The position numbers and the translations under genes are program-made. A stretch of 64,000 bases of DNA, from the NCBI RefSeq assembly GCF_011022235.1, contig NZ_JAAIYP010000040.1, positions 1 to 64,000 of the forward strand, in the 5' to 3' direction. Source of the stretch: Magnetospirillum aberrantis SpK. Lineage in GTDB: Bacteria > Pseudomonadota > Alphaproteobacteria > Rhodospirillales > Magnetospirillaceae. Under the pieces are notes generated by a model. The model ran no database searches. It saw only the letters and a program-made list of their open reading frames with translations, and was not told the origin of the DNA. Below are positions 15,682-22,379 of the stretch, one piece after another. How positions within the stretch are numbered: the first letter of the stretch is position 1; the number at the start of each line of letters is the position of its first letter.

Positions 15682-16830
15682 TCAGCGTGAGGTCATGTCG
15701 GCGGGCTTCCAGTCGTGCAGCGTGACGACGGCGCCCTCGCTCAACCTTTCCGCTCCCTCGACCACGATTCGTTGCCCGGCCTCCAGACCCGCGCGGATGC
15801 GGTAGCGGCGCTCGATCAGTTCGCCCAGCTCCACCGGTTGGGCGTGCACGCTGTCGCCCTCGCCGATCACCCACACCAGCGGCTTGCCGCCGACACGGGC
15901 GACGGCCTGCTGCGGCACCATCAGGGAATCGGCGTAACTGGCGCGCGGGACGCGGGCACGCACGAACATGCCAGGCAGCAGATCGCGCCGGGCGTTGTTC
16001 ACCAGGATCCGCAATAGGACGTCGCCGGTACCGGCATCGACGTTGATGCCGGAAAACAGAATGCGGCCATCGGCGTCGTAGGGCGTGCCATCGCTGCGCA
16101 GCACCGTGACCGGCAGACCGGAATTGCGGTCCGCCTGCGGTGACGCCAGGGCTTGGCGGACGGCGTCAAGCGAGGTCGCGGGCTGACGCACGTCCACATA
16201 GACCTGATCCACCTGCTGGATACGGGCCATCGGGCTGGAATCGGTGGGCGACACCAAGGCGCCCTCGGTGACCAGGGCCTGGTCGATGCGTCCCGAGATC
16301 GGCGCGTCCACCGTGGCGAATTTCAGGTCCAACTGGCGCCGTGCCAAGGTCGCGCGGGCCTGGGCGACGTCCGCCGCCGCCTGATCGCGCTGTGACACCG
16401 CGTCGTCGTAGGTCTGGCGGCTGATAGCTTCGGCCTGCACCAACGGCTCCAGACGCCGGGTCTGAACCTGCGCGCGGGCCAAGGCCGCTTCGGCACGCTG
16501 CAACGCGGCGGCCGCCATCTCGGCATCGGCCTTGAACGGCGCGGGATTGATCTGGAACAGCGGATCGCCAGCCTGGATTTCCGCTCCCTGTTCGAACAGC
16601 CGCTGGCGGACGATGCCGCTGACCTGGGGGCGGATTTCCGCCACGCGCAATGCGGCGACACGCCCCGGCAGGTCTTCGGTCAGCTCCACCCGAGCCGGAA
16701 CCAGCGTCATCACCGCCACCGGTGCGGGCGGCGGCGGCGGCGGTTCCGGGGCGCCATCGTCGCAGCCAGCCAGGGCAATCACCACCGTGGCAAGCAGCGC
16801 GCCGTCGCGGAAAAGACGTCCGGTCCTCAT
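15682..16830 (-). CDS. RND membrane fusion lipoprotein, AcrA type
   Basis: 382 residues. A lipobox (VVIALAGC) gives Cys23 as the lipidation site, followed by a proline-rich linker. The lipoyl half-motifs (RVAEIRPQVSGIVRQRLFEQ near 60 and VDAPISGRIDQALVTEGALV near 170) surround an Ala/Gln-rich helical hairpin, with the beta-barrel and membrane-proximal domains after them. It bridges the pump and outer membrane channel. First gene of the operon, 21 bp before the pump gene. Confidence 0.93.
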   Translation of the reverse strand: MRTGRLFRDGALLATVVIALAGCDDGAPEPPPPPPAPVAVMTLVPARVELTEDLPGRVAALRVAEIRPQVSGIVRQRLFEQGAEIQAGDPLFQINPAPFKADAEMAAAALQRAEAALARAQVQTRRLEPLVQAEAISRQTYDDAVSQRDQAAADVAQARATLARRQLDLKFATVDAPISGRIDQALVTEGALVSPTDSSPMARIQQVDQVYVDVRQPATSLDAVRQALASPQADRNSGLPVTVLRSDGTPYDADGRILFSGINVDAGTGDVLLRILVNNARRDLLPGMFVRARVPRASYADSLMVPQQAVARVGGKPLVWVIGEGDSVHAQPVELGELIERRYRIRAGLEAGQRIVVEGAERLSEGAVVTLHDWKPADMTSR

Positions 16831-16910
16831 GTATCGGCCTTTCTAGGGGGAAGAGCGCAGAAACAGCGTGCACCCTAGACCGGCAGGATGGCGTTTCCGT
16901 CGAGCCTTTA

Positions 16911-16928
16911 TGGAGATACAGTGGAGAT
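16911..16928. promoter_or_regulatory. 11-bp-spaced direct repeat in the efflux/regulator promoter region
   Basis: TGGAGAT occurs at 16911-16917 and again at 16922-16928, a spacing of one helical turn, inside the 122-bp divergent region. OmpR-family response regulators commonly bind such repeats, so this is a candidate binding site for the regulator encoded at 16953. Confidence 0.4.
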
Positions 16929-16952
16929 GGAGTTTAATTACGCGGACCTGTC

Positions 16953-17672
16953 ATGCCTCACCCGATCGCCGAGCCACAGCCCCTGGTGTTGATCGCGGAG
17001 GATGAACCGGAAATCGCCGATATCCTGTCCGCCTATTTGCAGCGGAACGGCCTGCGCAGCGTGCATGCCGCCGATGGCCGCCGCGCGTTGGACCTGCACC
17101 TGTCGCTCAAACCGGACCTGATCGTGCTGGATGTGCAGATGCCACAGGTGGATGGCTGGCAGGTGCTGGCGGCAGTGCGCCATCGCGGCGATACGCCGGT
17201 GATCATGCTGACCGCTCTGGATCAGGATATGGACAAGCTGATGGGCTTGCGGATTGGCGCCGACGATTACGTGGTCAAGCCGTTCAACCCGGCGGAAGTG
17301 GTCGCCCGTATTCAGGCGGTGCTGCGCCGGGCACGCCCCGGTGGCGGCCAACCGGTCCCGCGCTTCATTCGGCTGGGGCGGTTGCAGGCGGATTTGGAAA
17401 ACCACGAGATCGCCGTGCAGGACGAGGACCGTTCTTTGCCGCTCTTGCTGACCCTGACCGAGTTCAAGCTGTTGGTCCACCTGATGCGGGCACCACGCCG
17501 GGTGTTCGGGCGTGAGGAATTGCTGGTCGCCTGCCTGCCCGAGGGTGAAGCGCTGGAACGCACGGTGGATAGCCACGTCAGCAAACTGCGCAAGAAACTC
17601 GAAGCCGTGGGCCTGGAGGGCGTTCCGGCCAGCGTGCGCGGCGTCGGCTATCGTCTGGGCGACGTGTCTTGA
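16953..17672 (+). CDS. OmpR-family response regulator, BaeR/SmeR/AdeR-like
   Basis: 239 residues. The receiver domain (about 10-125) has the acidic pocket (EDEPE), the phosphoacceptor Asp in LIVLDVQMPQ near 61 and the conserved Lys in VVKPFNP near 110. The C-terminal winged helix (about 145-237) includes LTEFKLLVHLM, REELL, RTVDSHVSKLRKKL and GVGYRLG. It is divergent from the RND operon and overlaps the kinase gene, so it most likely controls efflux expression. The TGGAGAT direct repeat upstream is a plausible binding site. Confidence 0.92.
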   Translation: MPHPIAEPQPLVLIAEDEPEIADILSAYLQRNGLRSVHAADGRRALDLHLSLKPDLIVLDVQMPQVDGWQVLAAVRHRGDTPVIMLTALDQDMDKLMGLRIGADDYVVKPFNPAEVVARIQAVLRRARPGGGQPVPRFIRLGRLQADLENHEIAVQDEDRSLPLLLTLTEFKLLVHLMRAPRRVFGREELLVACLPEGEALERTVDSHVSKLRKKLEAVGLEGVPASVRGVGYRLGDVS

Positions 17673-18727
17673 AGGCGGTTGGCGGTCTCAGCCGTCGGAT
17701 CATCCGATCCATGGTTGCCCTGGCCCTGGTCACCACCTTGCTGGCGTTGCTCGGGTCCTATGCCTTCTACACCGTGTGGTTCCTGCTGTCCCCGAACAGT
17801 TTCCCCGGCCCCGACAATCCCGACAATTGGCTGCCGACACCGCTGGAATGGGGATGGATGGCCCTGACCGTGGTCGTGGCGCTGGGGGCCGCCATCTCAT
17901 TTGCACTGAAACTGTCGAAACCGATTGTCGGGCCGCTCAACGCGGTCGCGGAAAGTCTGCGCCAAGTGGCACAGGGCAATCTATCGGTTCGCGCCGAGTT
18001 TGACTGGCAATCGCGGGGTGAGGCAGCGCAATTGGTGCATGATTTCAATGTCATGGCCGAACGGCTGGAGCGTATGGACCACGAACGCCGGTTCTGGAAT
18101 GCCGCCATCGCACATGAATTGCGCACTCCGGTAACGGTGCTGCGCGGCCGTCTGCAAGGACTGACCGAAGGCGTGTTCGAACCGGCCCCGGCGCTGTTCC
18201 GTTCATTGCTGACGCAGGTCGAGGGATTGGGGCGGTTGATCGAGGATCTCCGTCTGCTCGGGCTGGCCGAGAACGGACGGCTGGAATTGCGCCAGGAACT
18301 GGCGGATTTGGAGACGGAGGTGACGGCGGTGGTGCGGGCCATCGGACCCAGCCTTCAGGAAGCGGGTTTCGCCGTGTCCTGCCATGTGGACGCGCAACAA
18401 GTGCTGTGCGATCCGGTCCGGATGCGTCAGGGATTGCTGGCGTTACTGGAGAATGCTTTGCGTCACGCCGTCCCCGGACCATTGCATATTCAGGTTCGTA
18501 TCCTTGAGGGAAGCTGCCATCTGTTGGTGGAGGATTGCGGCCCCGGTGTGCCCGAACCGCTGGTGGCCCAGATTTTTGAGGCGTTTCAGCGGGGTGCCTC
18601 CCACGGTCATGGCAGCGGGCTTGGTTTGGCTGTGGTCCAGGCCATTGCCCGCGCCCATGGCGGCGACGTGATCTGCCGCCCGTCGACGCTCGGCGGCACC
18701 GCGTTCGACCTTCACTGGCCAATCTAG
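17669..18727 (+). CDS. Sensor histidine kinase, BaeS/SmeS/AdeS-like
   Basis: 352 residues, starting at a TTG that overlaps the regulator stop (TTGA), so translation is coupled. Two transmembrane segments (about 12-36 and 62-84) enclose a short periplasmic loop of about 27 residues, then a HAMP domain (KPIVGPLNAVAESL), the H-box (NAAIAHELRTPVTVLRG), the N-box (LLENALRHA) and the G-box (GHGSGLGLAVVQAI). The small loop suggests it senses membrane or proton-coupled stress rather than a large ligand. Together with the adjacent regulator it should set efflux levels. Confidence 0.92.
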   Translation: MKAVGGLSRRIIRSMVALALVTTLLALLGSYAFYTVWFLLSPNSFPGPDNPDNWLPTPLEWGWMALTVVVALGAAISFALKLSKPIVGPLNAVAESLRQVAQGNLSVRAEFDWQSRGEAAQLVHDFNVMAERLERMDHERRFWNAAIAHELRTPVTVLRGRLQGLTEGVFEPAPALFRSLLTQVEGLGRLIEDLRLLGLAENGRLELRQELADLETEVTAVVRAIGPSLQEAGFAVSCHVDAQQVLCDPVRMRQGLLALLENALRHAVPGPLHIQVRILEGSCHLLVEDCGPGVPEPLVAQIFEAFQRGASHGHGSGLGLAVVQAIARAHGGDVICRPSTLGGTAFDLHWPI

Positions 18728-18933
18728 ACTAGCGCACGTGTGCCCCGCGATCGAATCCATAATCGAAGCGACAATCCAGTACGACATCCATTTTTAGAAC
18801 AGGAGCAGATTCTCGGAACGATCACCATGGGCGCATTGCGGACGTTGGGGAAGCCGGTTATCGAGTGTCGCCCAGAAATGGTGCCACTCATGGCTCTGCC
18901 GTGCATGTCGCCACGCACGGCAGGGAGAAAGCG

Positions 18934-19377
18934 TTACGCGGACTTGCCGTGCTTCTTGCGCGCGGCCAACGCGGCCTTCATCGCCGCGTCCAACTCGCCC
19001 GCCTTCACCGCGTCGATGACGGTCTGGATCGTCGGCACCAGCTTGTCCTTGGTCCCGATCTCGATGGCGTTCTGGTCCTTGCCCAGCGCCAGCACCGTGT
19101 TGGCGTAGCGGAGTTCGATGAACCACTTGCCGCTCAGGTCGTGCCAGTACCAGGGACGCAGACGCTTCTCGCGCTCGACGGTTACGGTCGTGCCGCCTTC
19201 GCCCTTTTCCCGCACGGTGCGGGTGGCCTTGTAGGCGCGGCCTTCGGCAAGGGCAGTCGCCATTTCCAACTGCTCGGTCAGGTGCGCGACCATGCGGTTG
19301 CGCATGCGTTCTTCCGGGGTCTCCTCGATTGGCTTGCGGGAGGCGTTGGCGAGCTTCAGCTTGGTCAGGGTGGACAT
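18934..19377 (-). CDS. DUF6641-like accessory protein
   Basis: 147 residues from ATG 19377, preceded by GGAGA; an upstream in-frame start would add 11 residues. Family-like features are the opening MSTLTKLKLANASRK, an RNRMVAHLTEQLEMA helix, a KATRTVREKGEGGTTVTVER strand region, RLRPWYWHD and a basic end (AARKKHGKSA). Such proteins occur on plasmids, prophages and islands with unknown function. It sits between the two-component system and the second integrase, inside the palindrome-bounded segment. Confidence 0.6.
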   Translation of the reverse strand: MSTLTKLKLANASRKPIEETPEERMRNRMVAHLTEQLEMATALAEGRAYKATRTVREKGEGGTTVTVEREKRLRPWYWHDLSGKWFIELRYANTVLALGKDQNAIEIGTKDKLVPTIQTVIDAVKAGELDAAMKAALAARKKHGKSA

Positions 19378-19528
19378 CGGTCGTTCTCCGTGTGTTTCCG
19401 TTAACCACACGCTAGCGACCGATTTTCGGAAAATCTGCCGATTTATCTTTTTATATCAGGATTGTAGACGCTTATGCCCATGGTGCTGCACAGTGCATTC
19501 GCCAAACCCTGAGCAGGCTTGCAGGCGG

Positions 19529-19554
19529 CGAACTTACATCAAGTAAGCTCGCGG
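19529..19554. repeat. Palindromic repeat, right copy (partner at 10233)
   Basis: CGAACTTAC and GTAAGCTCG flank ATCAA, followed by CGG; 24 of 26 bases match 10233-10258 in the same orientation. It lies 16 bp beyond the stop codon of the integrase at 19570. The position suggests a recombination or insertion boundary rather than a terminator, since no T run follows. Confidence 0.6.
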
Positions 19555-19569
19555 TTTCCCGCTGCCGCG

Positions 19570-20949
19570 TCACTCCTCATCGTCTTCGGTTAGCCATTCA
19601 TTGGTGAATTCCGCCGCCCGGCTGCGGGTGTTGTCGTGGCCGTAATGGCGGTGGATCATCTCGGGGTTGGTGCCCATGTTGAGCGCCACCAGCCGCATGT
19701 CCATGCCCGCGTTCAGCTTCAGTGTCGCCCAGGTGTGACGCAGGCTGTAGGGCGTGAACGGATCGCCGTTGTCGTCCTTTTCCATCTTCAGATTGCGCAG
19801 CATGGTGTGGAACTGGCGGTCGAACTTCTGGATCGGCGCGCCGGTATCCTGGTCGCAGAAAACGAAATCGTCGGGTGACTTGAAGCGGGTGCCGTAAGTC
19901 GCTTTGCCGGTCTCGCTATCGGTGATGGTGAAGTCGTCCTCGCGGCTGGGGAACACCTTGTAGGGCGTCAGGTATTTGGCATAGACCTCGTCATCGACGT
20001 GGACGGTGCGCGCGCCGGTCTTGGTGTCCTTCTGGATGGTCAGGAACAGGTGGTCGCGGCCATCGCGGTCCTGGTGCTGCTCGAAATGCCGCCAGCGGAT
20101 GGCTTGGTGTTCCTTGCCGGGACGCAGGCCGGTGCCCAGCATCAGCGCCAGCCACGCCTTGAACACCATACGGTCGTTCTCCAGCCGCTTCACCGCCTCG
20201 GGCGTCATCTTGTCGCTGATCGGGTAGAACTCGTTGGCGTCGTAGTTCAGCAGCTTGGTCGCCTGCTCGGCGGTGAAGGCGGGGCGGCGGTTGGAATGAC
20301 GGCCATTGCCGTTGGTGCTGCCACCTTGTTTGCCGCCGACGGTCGGCATGCGCTCCACCGGCAGGTATTCCTCCTTGACCGCGAATTTGAAGATTTGTCG
20401 CAGCACCGTGTCCTCGGCATCCCGCTTGCCGCGCGCGATCCGTTTGGTCTTGCGGACGTATTCCTTGCCGTCCTTGCGGCGGATCGTCTCGGTCTCGGCC
20501 AGGGAGCCGGGGCCGGTGGTCCAATAGGTCGCGCGCCAATCCTCGTAGGCAGTCAATTTCCTGGGCGTGATCTCGGTGATCTTGGTCTTGCCGAAATAGG
20601 GGATGTGGAAGCGGCGGACGATGGCCTCGTAGGCATCCACCTTGATCTTGGTGGAAATGCCTTTCTCGACCTCGACCCGTTTGCGCTTCAGCCATTGCTC
20701 GGCGATGAAGGAGAAGGTCTTGCCGCCGGGCTCGATCCCGCGTTCGCGATCCACCTCGGCATAGAGCATGCGCTTCTTGGCGACCTTGACGGCTTCGTGC
20801 TCGTCCTCGGTGCCGGTACTGAACGGGTTCAGCGCGACGCCGTCGTCCAGTTTGCATCGCGCATACCACATGGCGCTGTTGGGGCGGCGATAAAGCGCGA
20901 TCGTCCCGTCCTCGTGGTAGCGGTATTCCTGCTTTGCCTCTCGGGCCAT
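19570..20949 (-). CDS. Tyrosine-type integrase beside tRNA-Thr
   Basis: 459 residues from ATG 20949 (MAREAKQEYRYHEDGTIA), chosen because GAGGCG precedes it; the frame stays open 90 bp further. It has an N-terminal arm-binding region with RRPNSAMWYARCKL, a core-binding domain (about 75-190) and a catalytic domain with Arg near 273 (GTGLRPGKEH), the His-box near 402 (YSLRHTWATL) and Tyr near 435 (HRHYGHD). It starts about 130 bp from the 3' end of tRNA-Thr, the usual arrangement for an element integrated into that tRNA. I did not find a second copy of the tRNA end in the window. Confidence 0.9.
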   Translation of the reverse strand: MAREAKQEYRYHEDGTIALYRRPNSAMWYARCKLDDGVALNPFSTGTEDEHEAVKVAKKRMLYAEVDRERGIEPGGKTFSFIAEQWLKRKRVEVEKGISTKIKVDAYEAIVRRFHIPYFGKTKITEITPRKLTAYEDWRATYWTTGPGSLAETETIRRKDGKEYVRKTKRIARGKRDAEDTVLRQIFKFAVKEEYLPVERMPTVGGKQGGSTNGNGRHSNRRPAFTAEQATKLLNYDANEFYPISDKMTPEAVKRLENDRMVFKAWLALMLGTGLRPGKEHQAIRWRHFEQHQDRDGRDHLFLTIQKDTKTGARTVHVDDEVYAKYLTPYKVFPSREDDFTITDSETGKATYGTRFKSPDDFVFCDQDTGAPIQKFDRQFHTMLRNLKMEKDDNGDPFTPYSLRHTWATLKLNAGMDMRLVALNMGTNPEMIHRHYGHDNTRSRAAEFTNEWLTEDDEE

Positions 20950-21076
20950 TTTGCGCCTCACAGCTTGCAGTTGTGCTTGCGCGTGCAGGCCAACTGCGAA
21001 ATCACTGCGAATTGCAAAACAGCGCCCTGCGCCTGTCAAGACGCTTGGCTAAGTGTTTGTTTTTGCTGCTGATTTA

Positions 21077-21152
21077 TGGTGCCGGCGGAGGGACTCGAAC
21101 CCCCGACCTTGGCTTTACGAAAGCCCTGCTCTACCAACTGAGCTACGCCGGC
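21077..21152 (-). tRNA. tRNA-Thr(CGT)
   Basis: A 76-nt cloverleaf on the minus strand with acceptor GCCGGCG/CGCCGGC, D stem GCTC/GAGC, anticodon loop TTCGTAA (anticodon CGT, reads ACG), T loop TTCGAGT and encoded CCA at 21077-21079. Its 3' end faces the integrase gene, so it is the likely attachment site of that element. Confidence 0.95.
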
Positions 21153-21377
21153 AACCGCGCGGGGTGAACGCCGCGGAGGCCGGGAAATTACCTTTGCCGT
21201 TGCGCAATTGCAAGACCGGAACGAAGGCCGTGCCGGAACGTGCTCTTCCCTGCGGGTTCGTGGACTTTAAGGCTTGCGGTGGTTGGCGGCGTCGAGCATA
21301 GATTTCGTTTGGGGTTGGGGCGGATAGAATTGAGTGGCCGAGGCGAAAGCGGGGGGCCTTGGCGGTGGGAGAGGCGG

Positions 21378-21743
21378 ATGAGTGTCAAGACGGTGTTGCT
21401 GGTTGACGACAGCCGGGTGGCGCGCATGATGACGCGCAGGGTGGTCGAAACCAAACGGCCCGGTTGGGTCGTGCTTGAGGCCGGGTCCGGGGAAGAGGGG
21501 TTGGCCGTGTTGGTCGAGGCCCGCCCGGATTATGTGGTGCTGGATGTCAACATGCCCGGCATCGGCGGCATCGAGACCGCTCGGCGCATGCGGGCCGTGT
21601 CGCCGGATGTGCGTGTCACGCTGTTGACCGCCAACATTCAGGACCCGGTACGTCATCAGGCCGAGGACATGGGAGTCGGCTTTCTGACCAAGCCCTTGCA
21701 CGAGGACGAATTGCTGGCCTTTCTGGGTGACGACGCCCCATGA
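21378..21743 (+). CDS. CheY-like single-domain response regulator
   Basis: 121 residues from ATG 21378, preceded by a purine-rich GGGAGAGGCGG; longer frames lack a start of this quality. The receiver fold is complete: acidic pair in LLVDDSRVARMM, phosphoacceptor Asp in YVVLDVNMPG near 54, Thr in LLTANI and Lys in FLTKPLHE near 107. No output domain is present. It overlaps the CheC-like gene by 4 bp (ATGA), so the two are coupled; CheC proteins dephosphorylate CheY-type partners, which makes a regulator/phosphatase pair the simplest reading. Confidence 0.9.
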   Translation: MSVKTVLLVDDSRVARMMTRRVVETKRPGWVVLEAGSGEEGLAVLVEARPDYVVLDVNMPGIGGIETARRMRAVSPDVRVTLLTANIQDPVRHQAEDMGVGFLTKPLHEDELLAFLGDDAP

Positions 21744-22375
21744 TCGATTTCATCGGCGAGACGGAGCGTGATGCGGTCACCGAACTGCTCAACATCGCCA
21801 TTGGCCATGCCGCGGCGTCGTTGTCGCAACTGGTCGAGGACGAAGTCCACCTGTCCGTTCCCTTCGTCGATTTCCTGACGCCGGCGCAGGCCGCCACCCG
21901 GTTGGAACAAGAAACCCAAGGTGCCGATTCGGTGGCGGTTCGGCAACATTTCCGCGGCCATTTCCAAGGCGACATCTTGCTGATCTTCCCCGAGAAGCGC
22001 AGCCTGGATCTGGTGCGTCACATGCTGGGTGACGAGGTGCCGCTGGACCAGTTGACCGAATTGGAGCAAGAGGCGCTGCTCGAGGTCGGCAACATCATCC
22101 TCAACGCCTGTCTGGGCAGCTTGGCCAATCAGTTGCATACGCCGGTCGAGGGATCTCTGCCGACCTATGTGCGGGGACGTGGCGCCCGCATCCTTGATGC
22201 CTGCACCATCGGTGGCACCGGCGGGCAAGGCGAGATGGTGATGTTTCTGCATGTGGATTTTTCGTTGTTGAAAAAGGACGTGCACGGGTACTTGGCTTTC
22301 GTCATGGACATCTTGTCGGCCAAACATTTCGTCGAGGCGGTCCAGGCCTATGTGGCCGCCCAGTTGGCCGGCTGA
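21740..22375 (+). CDS. cheC: CheC/CheX-family phosphatase-like protein
   Basis: 211 residues. Two CheC active-site type motifs are present: D11-x3-E15-x2-N18 (RDAVTELLNIAIG) and E-x2-N-x3-N near 114-121 (LLEVGNIILNACLG). CheC proteins remove phosphate from CheY-P. The gene sits between a CheY-like regulator and a PAS/GGDEF/EAL protein with no other chemotaxis genes in view, so this looks like a dedicated signalling switch that may link phosphorelay to cyclic-di-GMP rather than the main chemotaxis operon. Confidence 0.85.
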   Translation: MIDFIGETERDAVTELLNIAIGHAAASLSQLVEDEVHLSVPFVDFLTPAQAATRLEQETQGADSVAVRQHFRGHFQGDILLIFPEKRSLDLVRHMLGDEVPLDQLTELEQEALLEVGNIILNACLGSLANQLHTPVEGSLPTYVRGRGARILDACTIGGTGGQGEMVMFLHVDFSLLKKDVHGYLAFVMDILSAKHFVEAVQAYVAAQLAG

Positions 22376-22379
22376 GACC

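Noticed and set aside
13936-15690. 584-codon plus-strand frame opposite the RND pump gene
   Set aside because: It is antisense to a certain pump gene, rich in Gln/Gly/His from complementary GC-rich codons, and shows no domain or ribosome binding site.
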